From Fidelibacterota bacterium (GTDB taxonomy: Bacteria > Marinisomatota > Marinisomatia > Marinisomatales > UBA1611): 64,000 nt of DNA. Numbering within the stretch: position 1 is the stretch's first letter; the number at the start of each line of letters is the position of its first letter. Shown one piece after another: positions 36,321-45,598 of the stretch. The stretch spans positions 1 through 64,000 of the forward strand of contig PBAR01000009.1 in NCBI GenBank assembly GCA_002718285.1. Direction: 5' to 3'. The position numbers and the translations under genes are program-made. The notes under the pieces are model-generated. The model had not been told where the DNA came from. It saw nothing but the letters and a program-made list of their open reading frames with translations, and did no database searches.

Positions 36321-37366
36321 AACTTAATAGATTCGTTTTTGTAAAAAAAAATTCAACAATTTTTGAGGCTATAGAAAATTTAAATAAAAATAAATTACAA
36401 GGTTTTGTTATTGTAACAAATAAAAAAAAGGATCTCATCGGAACAATTACTGATGGGGATATAAGAAGAGCAATTATAAAAAAAATAGATTTAAACTCTA
36501 GAGTAGAGTTGATAATGAGAAGAAACCCTAAATATATAGATTATAAAGATAAAGATAATTTTAGTCTAATTTTTGCAAAGTTTAAGAAACACAAAATAAG
36601 ACACTTAGTAATCATAAAGAATAAAAAGATTAATGATTTAATTGTGTTTGATGAAAATAATGAGGATAATTTATCAAAAATACCAGTTGTAATAATGGCT
36701 GGCGGTGAAGGAAAAAGGATGAGGCCTTTAACTAATAAAATTCCTAAACCATTAATAAGAATTGGTAAAGAAACAATCATAAACAGAATACTAAAAAATT
36801 TATCTGCAAATAATTTTAAAAATATATTTATAATTATTAATTATTTGGGTTTTAAAATAAAAAAAAAATTAGGAGATGGTTCAAAATTTGGTTTAAAAAT
36901 TAATTATATTAATGAAAAAAAAAAATTAGGAACTGCTGGAGGTTTATCTTTGATTAAAAATTTTAAGTATAAAAATTTTATACTTTTGAACGCAGATATT
37001 TTAACAAATATTAATTATTCAGAGCTTGTAAAAACCCATTTAGAGGAAAAAGCAACATTTACAATCTCAACTGTAAAATATAATTATGAAGTTCCTTACG
37101 GTATTATTAACAGACAAACAGATAAGTTTAATAATTTGCTAGAAAAACCTATCTTTAGTCATGAAATAAATGCAGGAATATACGTACTAAACTCTAAAGT
37201 TTTAAAATTTATAAAGAGAAAATATACAGACATAGATGAGGTAATTAAATTATTAATGAAACTGAAACAAAAAATATCTGTATTTCCAATATATGAAAAC
37301 TGGAATGAATTAAGTAGAAAAAAACATTTAAAAAATATTACTGAAAAATTTTCTTATGAAAAATAA
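36317..37366 (+). CDS. CBS-domain sugar nucleotidyltransferase (PtmE-like)
   Basis: A 349-aa protein with two N-terminal CBS repeats (about 1-115; GTITDGDIRRAI is typical). An NTP-transferase domain follows with VIMAGGEGKRMRPLT (125-139) and KIPKPLIRIG. In Campylobacter, PtmE of this architecture makes GDP-GlcN for the GDP-route to legionaminic acid. The gene overlaps both neighbours, including the first NeuB-type gene. The CBS pair may sense an adenosyl nucleotide. Confidence 0.87.
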   Translation: MKLNRFVFVKKNSTIFEAIENLNKNKLQGFVIVTNKKKDLIGTITDGDIRRAIIKKIDLNSRVELIMRRNPKYIDYKDKDNFSLIFAKFKKHKIRHLVIIKNKKINDLIVFDENNEDNLSKIPVVIMAGGEGKRMRPLTNKIPKPLIRIGKETIINRILKNLSANNFKNIFIIINYLGFKIKKKLGDGSKFGLKINYINEKKKLGTAGGLSLIKNFKYKNFILLNADILTNINYSELVKTHLEEKATFTISTVKYNYEVPYGIINRQTDKFNNLLEKPIFSHEINAGIYVLNSKVLKFIKRKYTDIDEVIKLLMKLKQKISVFPIYENWNELSRKKHLKNITEKFSYEK

Positions 37367-38369
37367 ATATAATAAACCTTATATAATTGCAGAGACAGCA
37401 TGTGCTCATGATGGTTCTTTAATGAAATTAATTAAAATGATAGATTTTGTAGGAAATTCAAATGCACAGTCAATTCAATTTAGAGTATTTAGTCATAAAA
37501 ATACTATCACAAAAAATCATCCTGATTTTAAAAAAATAAAAAAATTAGTTTTAACTAAAGATGAATGGATTAAATGTTTTAATTATACAAAAAAAAAATA
37601 TCCAAATTTAGAAATTATTAGTTCTATTCCATCAAGTGATGAATTAATTTTTTCTGATAAATTAGGAGCTGACGCATTTAAATTGCATAGTGCTGATTTA
37701 GATAATTATGAATTATTAGAGGCAACTTCAAAAATAGGAAAAAGAATTGATCTTTCAGTTGGTGCAAGCACATTAGCAGAAATAAAAAATGCTGTAAATT
37801 TTATAAAAAATAAAAATAAAAATTGTAAGATTTGGTTGCTTTATGGATATCAACTTTTTCCCACAAAACCAGAAAAACTTAACTTAAAACGAATTCTAAA
37901 ATTAAAAAAATTGTTTAATTTAAATGTTGGATATCAAGATCATTCAGTTAATGATCATTCTGGGTATGCAATGCCTACTTTAGCCATTGGATTGGGTATA
38001 AATATAATTGAAAAACATATTACAGATAATGCAATTAGACAGGGAACAGATAGTATTTCTGCAATTGATGGTAAAGATTTTAAACAATTTGTACAAATTT
38101 GTAATAACTCTTTTAACTCTATTGGAAATGGAAAATTTGGTAATTTTTCTAAAGATGAGCAAAGATACAGAATTTATTGTAAAAAAAATTTGTTTGTATC
38201 TAAAAACTTAAAAAAAGGAAGTATTCTAAATAAAGAAGACATTATTTTACGCAGATCTCATAAAATAGGTATAAATGCAGGAGATCTAAAAAAAATAATT
38301 GGAAAAAAATTAACTGTTAATTTAAAAATACAAGATCAATTATATTACAAACATCTAGAAAAAAATTGA
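37356..38369 (+). CDS. NeuB-family synthase, divergent copy
   Basis: A 337-aa protein of the sialic/legionaminic/pseudaminic acid synthase family: TIM barrel, then a C-terminal SAF antifreeze-like domain (about 275-335). Metal and sugar segments such as DHSVNDHS and IIEKHIT are present. The canonical NHNG reads AHDG (17-20), and the PEP-binding KFQ Lys is replaced by Gln41 (IQFRVF). It may use other substrates or have lost activity. A canonical NeuB follows 0.7 kb downstream. It overlaps the cytidylyltransferase by four bases. Confidence 0.82.
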   Translation: MKNKYNKPYIIAETACAHDGSLMKLIKMIDFVGNSNAQSIQFRVFSHKNTITKNHPDFKKIKKLVLTKDEWIKCFNYTKKKYPNLEIISSIPSSDELIFSDKLGADAFKLHSADLDNYELLEATSKIGKRIDLSVGASTLAEIKNAVNFIKNKNKNCKIWLLYGYQLFPTKPEKLNLKRILKLKKLFNLNVGYQDHSVNDHSGYAMPTLAIGLGINIIEKHITDNAIRQGTDSISAIDGKDFKQFVQICNNSFNSIGNGKFGNFSKDEQRYRIYCKKNLFVSKNLKKGSILNKEDIILRRSHKIGINAGDLKKIIGKKLTVNLKIQDQLYYKHLEKN

Positions 38370-39106
38370 ATAATTTAAATTTTGGCATAATAATTACTGC
38401 AAGAACAAAGTCTAAAAGATTAAAAAAAAAGGTTTTACTACCTTTACTTAAACAAACGGTAATTGAATACCTTATAACAAGAATTATTAAAAAATTTGGA
38501 AATAAAAAAATTTGTTTAATTACTTCAAAATATAAATCTGATGATATTTTAATCGAAATTTCTAAAATACATTCAATTTTTTTCTATAGAGGCCACGCTA
38601 AAGATGTATTAAAGAGAATATATTCTTCTTCAATCAAAATGGGTTGGAGAAATACTATTAATATAACCGCCGATAATCCTTTTGTTGATTTGGAATATGC
38701 TCAAAAAATGTTAAAATTTCATATAAATAAAAACAATGATTTTACCGAGATAAACAAACTTCCAATTGGATTAAGATCATACGTTATAAATACAAATGCA
38801 CTAAAAAATATTTTAAAAAAAAAAAAAGATACGGATACAGAAATTTGGGGAGATTATTTTAAAAAAAATCCTGATATGAAATGCGAAAATTTTAAATTAG
38901 TTGATAGAAATCACAATCAACCTAAGCTAAGATTTACATTAGATGAAATTGAAGATTATAAATTAATAAATATTATTTCAAAGAATATTAAAAAATCAAA
39001 AATTAATACTAGAAATTTAATTAAATTTATTAAAAAAAAACCTAAACTTAAAAAAATAAATTCTCATATAAAACAACGTCAAACAAAAAAAATAAATACA
39101 ATATAG
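38366..39106 (+). CDS. SpsF/NeuA-like cytidylyltransferase
   Basis: A 246-aa glycan nucleotidyltransferase beginning IIITARTKSKRLKKK (residues 8-22). TADNPFVDLEYA near 105-116 matches the SpsF/CMP-NeuNAc synthetase pattern. The start is TTG, overlapping the previous stop by four bases; no ATG is suitable. The C-terminal 50 residues are highly basic. It probably activates a nonulosonic acid with CTP. An A13 run (38815-38827) sits inside the intact frame. Confidence 0.8.
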   Translation: MNNLNFGIIITARTKSKRLKKKVLLPLLKQTVIEYLITRIIKKFGNKKICLITSKYKSDDILIEISKIHSIFFYRGHAKDVLKRIYSSSIKMGWRNTINITADNPFVDLEYAQKMLKFHINKNNDFTEINKLPIGLRSYVINTNALKNILKKKKDTDTEIWGDYFKKNPDMKCENFKLVDRNHNQPKLRFTLDEIEDYKLINIISKNIKKSKINTRNLIKFIKKKPKLKKINSHIKQRQTKKINTI

Positions 39107-39113
39107 TAATATA

Positions 39114-40151
39114 ATGAAAAAAGTTAAAATTATTGCAGAGATTGGCCCTAATCATAATGGATCTTACAATAACGCTAAAAAATTAATATATAAGTTATCA
39201 AAACTAGATGTTGATTTTATTAAGTTTCAATTTGCAAATCCTTACAAAGTTTACAGTGAAGATTCCTTTAAAGCAAACTATCAGAAAAAAAATGATGTTC
39301 AAAGAACCGTGATTGAAATGAGTCAACAAAATCAATTAAATATTAATGAACATATTAAACTTTACAAATTATGTTTATCATTAAAAAAAAAATATGCTTG
39401 TTCTTTTTTTGATTTAGATGGACTTAAACAACTTAATTCAATTATAAAATTACCATTTTTTAAAATTCCTTCAGGAGAAATTTGTTCAGTAGATATGTTA
39501 AAATATATATCAAGTCAAAAAAAAAAAGTTTTATTATCTACAGGTATGGCAGATTTAAAGACTATATCAAAAACTATAAATATTTTAAAAAATAAAAAAA
39601 GACTTATTTTGATGCATTGTGTTAGCTCATATCCCACTAAAGCTGAAAATATAAATTTAAATTTTATTGATACATTAAAAAAAAATTTCAAAACAAGTGT
39701 TGGTTTTTCGGATCACACAAGAGACGATGTTTCTGCTATTGGTGCTATTGCAAAAGGTGCAGAATATATTGAAAAGCATGTTACATTAAATAATAATTTA
39801 CAAGGCCCAGATCATAAAACTTCTTTAAATTTTAGTGATTTTAAAAAGTTTGTTAAAAGGATAAGAAATTTTGAAAAAGTTTTAGGTTCATTTAATAAAA
39901 ATTTTCTAAAAGATGAAATAAATGTTAAGAGAATGTCTAGAAAAAGTATAGTTACAAAAAATAATATTAAAAAGGGCGAGAGAATAAAAATTAAAGATAT
40001 ATGTTTTAAAAGGCCTGGCACTGGTTTTAATCCCTTCTATTTAAAATTTTTTATTAATAAAAAAGTTAAAACTAATATTCTTAAAAATAGATTATTAAAA
40101 TCTGAACATTTGTTTATAAAAAAAAAAAATTTAAAAAAATATTTAAATTAA
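39114..40151 (+). CDS. neuB: NeuB-type nonulosonic acid synthase
   Basis: A 345-aa synthase condensing PEP with an N-acyl mannosamine-type sugar. The N-terminal motif IIAEIGPNHNGS (6-17) and IKFQ with Lys37 are intact. KIPSGEI, GFSDHT and IEKHVT follow, and the C-terminal SAF domain spans about 285-345. The product could be legionaminic, pseudaminic or sialic acid; the LegC/PtmE-like neighbours favour a legionaminic type. It lies directly before the NeuC-type epimerase with no gap. Confidence 0.9.
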   Translation: MKKVKIIAEIGPNHNGSYNNAKKLIYKLSKLDVDFIKFQFANPYKVYSEDSFKANYQKKNDVQRTVIEMSQQNQLNINEHIKLYKLCLSLKKKYACSFFDLDGLKQLNSIIKLPFFKIPSGEICSVDMLKYISSQKKKVLLSTGMADLKTISKTINILKNKKRLILMHCVSSYPTKAENINLNFIDTLKKNFKTSVGFSDHTRDDVSAIGAIAKGAEYIEKHVTLNNNLQGPDHKTSLNFSDFKKFVKRIRNFEKVLGSFNKNFLKDEINVKRMSRKSIVTKNNIKKGERIKIKDICFKRPGTGFNPFYLKFFINKKVKTNILKNRLLKSEHLFIKKKNLKKYLN

Positions 40152-41309
40152 ATGAAAAAATTAATTTATGCATATAGTGCAGGTAGGTCTGATTTTGATA
40201 GATATTATATTATATTAAAAGAATTAAATTTATTAAATAATGTTAATTTAAAAATTATTGCTTCTAATGTTCATTATTCAAAAAAATTTGGAGAGACAAT
40301 AAAAGAAATAAAAAAAAAAAAATTCTCAATAATTAATCGTAATGCTTACAAAAGTTATGATTATGAAAAATCATTTAAAATTGAAGTAAGTTTTTTAGTA
40401 AATTTATTCAAAAGAAGAAAGCCTGATATTATTATAGTTTTAGGAGACAGATATGAAATGTTGGCTGCTGCTGCTACAGCAATTGGCTTCAATATTCCAA
40501 TTATTCATATATTTGGCGGAGCAGTTACAGTTGGTGCAACAGATGAATTAAATAGACATGCAATTACGAAAATGTCTCATTTTCATCTAGTAGCCCATGA
40601 AAAATATGCAAGAAGATTATTTCAGTTAGGAGAAGAAAAATGGAGAGTAAAAGTTATTGGTATACCCGAGCTAAAATATCTAAAAAAATTACCAACACAT
40701 GATAATAAATATCTATATAAAATAATTAAATTGAATTTAGATAAACCTACTTTATTAGTAAATTTTCATCCAATAACAAATGATTTAAATAATACGAAAA
40801 AATATCTTAATAATTTATTGTTGTCTTTATCAAGATTTAATTTTCAAATTATTTTTACATACCCTAATGCTGACAAAAAAAATAATGAAATAATCAATAA
40901 GATTAAAAAATTTATTAATTTAAAAAAAAAATATAAAAAAAAATATATTTTTATAAAAAATGCAGGTGATGTAATTTATAAAAATTTATTAGAAAAATGT
41001 AAAATTATTATAGGCAACTCTTCAAGCGGTATAGTAGAAGCTGCTTCATTTAAATTACCATCAATTAATATAGGTGACCGTCAAGAAGGAAAAATTATAC
41101 CACTAAATGTTATTAACTCTTCATATAAAGCAAAGGATATAACTAATGCAATAAAAAAGGCACAAAACAAATATTTTTTAAAAAAATTAAAATATATGAA
41201 AAATCCTTATGAAAAAAAAATTAATCCAAAATCTATAGCCTTATATATATCTCAATTAAAAATTAACAAAAAATTGATTAAAAAAAATTTTATAAATATT
41301 AAAATATAA
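40152..41309 (+). CDS. Hydrolysing UDP/GDP-HexNAc 2-epimerase (NeuC/LegG-like)
   Basis: A 385-aa GT-B-fold enzyme that removes the nucleotide and inverts C2 of a HexNAc to give the mannosamine-type substrate of NeuB. LGDRYEMLAAA lies near residue 97-107. FGGAVTVGATDELNRHAITK follows, the NeuC hallmark, and GNSSSGIVEAASF is in the C-terminal domain. The gene abuts both the NeuB gene and the ATP-grasp gene, leaving no spacer. Confidence 0.9.
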   Translation: MKKLIYAYSAGRSDFDRYYIILKELNLLNNVNLKIIASNVHYSKKFGETIKEIKKKKFSIINRNAYKSYDYEKSFKIEVSFLVNLFKRRKPDIIIVLGDRYEMLAAAATAIGFNIPIIHIFGGAVTVGATDELNRHAITKMSHFHLVAHEKYARRLFQLGEEKWRVKVIGIPELKYLKKLPTHDNKYLYKIIKLNLDKPTLLVNFHPITNDLNNTKKYLNNLLLSLSRFNFQIIFTYPNADKKNNEIINKIKKFINLKKKYKKKYIFIKNAGDVIYKNLLEKCKIIIGNSSSGIVEAASFKLPSINIGDRQEGKIIPLNVINSSYKAKDITNAIKKAQNKYFLKKLKYMKNPYEKKINPKSIALYISQLKINKKLIKKNFINIKI

Positions 41310-42239
41310 ATGAATATATTAATTACGAATATTGGAAGAAGAACATATCTCGTTGATTTTTTACAAGACTTAAAAAAAAAATATAAAAAAATAAAAATTT
41401 TTGTATCAGATCCGAATCAACATGCTTCAGGCATGATGTTTAATGATAATGTAAAAAAAATAAAAACGCCAAAATCAAAACATAAACAAATTTATATAAA
41501 AAAATTAATTGGAATTTCAAAAAAGAATAAAATTGAATTAATAATTCCTGCTTCTGATTACGAACTTGAATTATTGTCAAGAAATGTAAAAAAATTTAAT
41601 AATCATAATGCAAAAATTTTGATATCAGATTATAAAACAATCAAAATTTGTAATAATAAATTGTTAATGAACAAATTTTGTTTAAAGAATAAAATACTGA
41701 CACCTAAAATAATAAAATTTAAAAAATTAACTAATGATATAATTATAAAGCCAATTCATGGAAGTGGGAGTAAAAATATTATTCAAAAATCAAAATATAT
41801 TAAAATTAATAAAATTAGTAAACAAGAATTTATATTTCAAAAAAAAATTTTAGGAGATGAATATGGAGTTGATATTTTAAATGATATTAATGGAAATTTT
41901 GTATCAGCCTGTATAAAAAAAAAAATTTTAATGAGATCAGGCGAAACAGATCAAGCTAAAATAATTTTCTCTAAAAAAATATTAAATTTTTCAAAAAGAA
42001 TATCTAAAGCATTGAAACATAAGGGAAATTTAGATTGTGATTTAATTGTTTCAAAGCGAAATAATAGCATTTATTTGATTGATTTGAATCCAAGATTTGG
42101 TGGAGGATATGCATTTACTCATAAATATGGACTAAATTATTTAAAATTCATAATTGAAGAAAATTTTGGTTTTAAAAAGTCAAAATTATTTTCTAAAAAT
42201 AAAAAAAAAATATTTAGTAAAGGTATATCAATTAAATAA
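41310..42239 (+). CDS. ATP-grasp domain protein
   Basis: A 309-aa protein with a Rossmann-like start (ILITNIGRRTYL) and an ATP-grasp core (IIKPIHGSGSKNI near 147-159). DLNPRFGGGYAFTHK near 252-266 is the Mg-ATP region. CarB-like fragments of this kind ligate amino acids or carboxylates and occur often in glycan loci. The partner substrate is unknown. It may add an amino acid to the nonulosonic acid made by its neighbours, but this is inference. Confidence 0.82.
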   Translation: MNILITNIGRRTYLVDFLQDLKKKYKKIKIFVSDPNQHASGMMFNDNVKKIKTPKSKHKQIYIKKLIGISKKNKIELIIPASDYELELLSRNVKKFNNHNAKILISDYKTIKICNNKLLMNKFCLKNKILTPKIIKFKKLTNDIIIKPIHGSGSKNIIQKSKYIKINKISKQEFIFQKKILGDEYGVDILNDINGNFVSACIKKKILMRSGETDQAKIIFSKKILNFSKRISKALKHKGNLDCDLIVSKRNNSIYLIDLNPRFGGGYAFTHKYGLNYLKFIIEENFGFKKSKLFSKNKKKIFSKGISIK

Positions 42240-42253
42240 ATTAATTCAAAATA

Positions 42254-43708
42254 ATGTCACCAAGAAATTACTATCACAAATATATAAATCAATTATATAA
42301 AAAAATTTTTAATACAACAAAAAATGAAACATTATCAAAAAGATTAATACAAAAAATAATTTTAATTTTTAATATAAATAAAATTGATATAATAGATACA
42401 ACTAACATTTCTAAAAAAGAATTAATTATTGAAAATTTTTGTGAAGGTGGTGTTAAGTTAAATATTAAAAATTCTGAAATAAAAATAAGTCTTTATGGAT
42501 TTATAAGATTTTATTTTAAGTTTATTTATTATTTTTTATATTATTTAATTTCTATCTTGTTAACAATATTTACAAATAAAATTAGGGATAGAAAAATAAA
42601 CCTCATTTTTTTTGGGAAAGAAAGAATAAAAATTTCTGAATTTTATAAACAAATAAATAGTTTAAAAAAAAATTTTCGTATCGAAAAAAACTCAATATTT
42701 ATAATCGATTATAAAAAAAATTATTTATTTAAAAAAAATATTTTTTTTGCAAAAAATTCATTAGTCAAATTGTTTTCATTAACTCAAAATATCAATAGTA
42801 AAATTTTTTTTATATTTTACTTTATAATATTATTTTTTAGATTGACTATAAATATTATAAATAAACCGATTTATTTATTAATATCAAAAGATCTTATAGA
42901 AAGAGAAATCATTCAATATTTGTATTCTAAAAATTTAGTTATCAATATATTTTGTAATATATCTAAATTAACCGACACACCTTTGTGGTTTAAAAATAAA
43001 AAAAAAAAATTAAATACGGTGTTTATATGGAGTTCAGTTGATCCATTATTAGGATTATATTTTAATCATCAAGATAAAAAACTACCAAGTATATGGTTAC
43101 ATTATATTAATGCTGATAAACATTATTTTTATAAAAATATATTTAAACAATTTAAGTATAGATTTGAAAAACTTATAAACAAAAAAAAAATAGAAATAAT
43201 TAATAAAGAACAAAAATCTTTTAAGAAAATAAATTTTAAAAGCAAAAAATTACTAATATTTGATGTTAACCCCGAGAAAGATATATATTTTAATGGGAAA
43301 AGATATGAAACATATTATTCTTTGAACAATTTAAAAAAATTTATTAACCATACCTTGCAGCTTATTTCTAATATTAATAATTCAAAAAAAATGAAAATTA
43401 TGACTTATTTAAAACCTAAAAAAGGAATTTTAAGATCTGCAACTTCGGAAGAATATAAAAAATTTTTAATTGAAAAAAAAATAAAAGTATTAAATGGAAA
43501 TTATAATTTTGTATCAAATATTAATAATTATTTTTTTATAATTTTATACCCATTTACAACGATACCATTTGATTTTCCTCGTAAATTGAAAAAAAAATTT
43601 ATCTATTATGATTCTAGTGGAAATTTAATAAACTATAGTAAAACCCTTAAAGTTGAACTATTTAGCTCTTTAAATAAAATTAAAAAAAAAATTATACAGA
43701 TTAAATAA
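42254..43708 (+). CDS. Hypothetical protein, possibly membrane-anchored, in glycan operon
   Basis: I do not recognise a family. The 484-aa protein has hydrophobic segments around residues 82-104 (Tyr/Phe/Leu-rich) and 180-200. The first ~60 residues are soluble, and a C-terminal half follows with alternating strands (KLLIFDVNPEKD, KIMTYLKPKKG, FIILYPFTTIPFDF). The late strand-loop arrangement recalls GT-B or surface-carbohydrate proteins, without a diagnostic motif. Position between the ATP-grasp gene and an RmlD-like SDR places it in glycan synthesis or export. Confidence 0.7.
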   Translation: MSPRNYYHKYINQLYKKIFNTTKNETLSKRLIQKIILIFNINKIDIIDTTNISKKELIIENFCEGGVKLNIKNSEIKISLYGFIRFYFKFIYYFLYYLISILLTIFTNKIRDRKINLIFFGKERIKISEFYKQINSLKKNFRIEKNSIFIIDYKKNYLFKKNIFFAKNSLVKLFSLTQNINSKIFFIFYFIILFFRLTINIINKPIYLLISKDLIEREIIQYLYSKNLVINIFCNISKLTDTPLWFKNKKKKLNTVFIWSSVDPLLGLYFNHQDKKLPSIWLHYINADKHYFYKNIFKQFKYRFEKLINKKKIEIINKEQKSFKKINFKSKKLLIFDVNPEKDIYFNGKRYETYYSLNNLKKFINHTLQLISNINNSKKMKIMTYLKPKKGILRSATSEEYKKFLIEKKIKVLNGNYNFVSNINNYFFIILYPFTTIPFDFPRKLKKKFIYYDSSGNLINYSKTLKVELFSSLNKIKKKIIQIK

Positions 43709-43709
43709 A

Positions 43710-44597
43710 TTGAAAAAAAAAATTTTAATCACAGGTTCTAATGGTTTTTTAGGTTCTAATTTAAGTAAAATATTAAAAAATGATTTTGATATTACCTATG
43801 GATACAATTTATCAACAAATAATATTAATAAAAAAAATAGTATTCAATCAAATCTAAAAAATATAAAAAATTTAAAAAAATTAATTATTAATAAAAAATA
43901 TTTTAGCATTATTCATTGTGCTGGAGAAACAAATATAGAAAAATGTCAGAAATATCCGAAATATTCTTTAAAAGTTAATTATAAATTTCCTAAAATCTTA
44001 GCTGATTTAGCAAAACAATATAATTCTACTATTGTTTTTATTAGTTCAGATCATTTGTTTGATGGAAAAAAGAGCTACTACGGTGAGAAGTCATTTACCA
44101 AGCATTTAAATAATTATGCATTAGCAAAAATAAAATCTGAAAATTATATAAAACAAAAAATGAAAAAGTTTTTAATTATTAGGACAAATTTTTTTGGTTA
44201 TCAAAAACAAAAAAATAGAAAAAATTTCTTTAATTTTATTTATAACAACCTTGTTAAAAAAAAAAAAATTAGTTTATTTTATGATGTTTATTATACTCCC
44301 ATTCATATTATAACATTATGTAATATTATTCATAAATTGTTAAATAATAAAAAATATGGTACTTACAATATATCGTCAGATGAAAGAATTAGTAAATATG
44401 AGTTTGGTCTTTACATTTGTGAACAGTTTAAATTTGATAAAAAACTTATAAGAAAAATTTCTATTCAGGAAAAGAATTTGGTTAAAAGACCTAATGACAT
44501 GAGTCTTTGTAACAAAAAAATTAAAAGATTTCTTAATATCAAAAAAATCAGTCTTTATAATCAAATGCAAATTCAAAAAAAATTAGAGAATTTATGA
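43710..44597 (+). CDS. RmlD-like SDR (sugar 4-reductase)
   Basis: A 295-aa extended SDR resembling dTDP-4-dehydrorhamnose reductase: TGSNGFLGSNL at 7-17, HCAGETNIEKC, SSDHLFDGK and catalytic Tyr/Lys in NYALAK. The start is TTG, one base after the upstream stop; the Rossmann strand begins at once, so no later start fits. It overlaps the ATP sulfurylase gene by four bases, coupling it to the sulfation cassette. Confidence 0.84.
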   Translation: MKKKILITGSNGFLGSNLSKILKNDFDITYGYNLSTNNINKKNSIQSNLKNIKNLKKLIINKKYFSIIHCAGETNIEKCQKYPKYSLKVNYKFPKILADLAKQYNSTIVFISSDHLFDGKKSYYGEKSFTKHLNNYALAKIKSENYIKQKMKKFLIIRTNFFGYQKQKNRKNFFNFIYNNLVKKKKISLFYDVYYTPIHIITLCNIIHKLLNNKKYGTYNISSDERISKYEFGLYICEQFKFDKKLIRKISIQEKNLVKRPNDMSLCNKKIKRFLNIKKISLYNQMQIQKKLENL

Positions 44598-45598
44598 ATT
44601 TAGATCAAAAACTTAAATTTCTCAATTTTATTCAAAATTTAAAATTTGAAAAAAGATTTTTAATTGATTATGCAAATTTAATTTCAGGAACTTTTAAATA
44701 CCAAAAGAAATTTATAAAAAAAAACGATTTACTGCATTATGAAAAAAATATTTCAGCAGGAATGCCAATTTTAATTCCAGATAAATTAAGTATTTTTAAC
44801 TACTCAAATAATTCATCATATATTTACAAAAAAAATAATTTTTTAAAATATATGTTTGGATTAAAAAAAAAGGATTATGCCCCATTTAATAGTTTGTCAG
44901 CTTATGGTGATATATATTCATATAGTCTATATCCCAAAAAAAAATATTTGAAAATTATTAAAAAAATAAATTTTTATAATAATGATGTTAGAATTAAAAT
45001 TAAAAAATTAAAATTAAAATATAAAACTGTTGGAGCTTTTCAGACAAGAAATATTCCTCATTTTGGACATGAAAAAATAATTGAATTTTATTTATCAAGA
45101 GTGAATCATGTTGTGATAAATCCTTTAATAGGACCAAAAAAAAATGATGATGTGAACCCAAATAAAATATTTTTGGCTTACAAATACTTAAAAAAATATT
45201 ATAAAGATAAAATTTCATTTTTACCTATTATTGCTAATATGTTTTATGCTGGGCCTAGAGAAGCTATACATCATGGATTGTTGAGAGAATCTTTTGGATT
45301 TACACACTTTAGTATAGGACGAGATCATGCAGGTCATGGTAATTATTATCCTTTTTATTTAGCTACAAAAATGGCTAGAAAGAATATGAAAAATTCAAAA
45401 ATAAAATTACTAACGCATTATGGTAGCTTTTGGCACAAGAAAAGAAAAGAAATTGTTTTATGTAGGAAATTACAAAGTAAAAGATATCTGCAAAATATTT
45501 CAGGATCAGAATTTAGGAATTGTCTATATACCAAAAAAATCTATAAATTTGCACGAATTGATTTACAAGATTATTTAATTAAAAATAAATTATTTTAA
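44594..45598 (+). CDS. sat: Sulfate adenylyltransferase (ATP sulfurylase, Sat type)
   Basis: The protein makes APS from sulfate and ATP. Signature motifs are FQTRNIPHFGHE (149-160) and GRDHAG (242-247), with SGSEFR close to the C-terminus. At 334 aa it is shorter than the usual ~390. Downstream lie a sulfotransferase and an APS kinase, so the product most likely feeds PAPS for glycan sulfation. No APS/PAPS reductase or sulfite reductase is present here. It overlaps the RmlD-like gene and abuts the pyruvate-kinase-like gene. Confidence 0.92.
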   Translation: MNLDQKLKFLNFIQNLKFEKRFLIDYANLISGTFKYQKKFIKKNDLLHYEKNISAGMPILIPDKLSIFNYSNNSSYIYKKNNFLKYMFGLKKKDYAPFNSLSAYGDIYSYSLYPKKKYLKIIKKINFYNNDVRIKIKKLKLKYKTVGAFQTRNIPHFGHEKIIEFYLSRVNHVVINPLIGPKKNDDVNPNKIFLAYKYLKKYYKDKISFLPIIANMFYAGPREAIHHGLLRESFGFTHFSIGRDHAGHGNYYPFYLATKMARKNMKNSKIKLLTHYGSFWHKKRKEIVLCRKLQSKRYLQNISGSEFRNCLYTKKIYKFARIDLQDYLIKNKLF

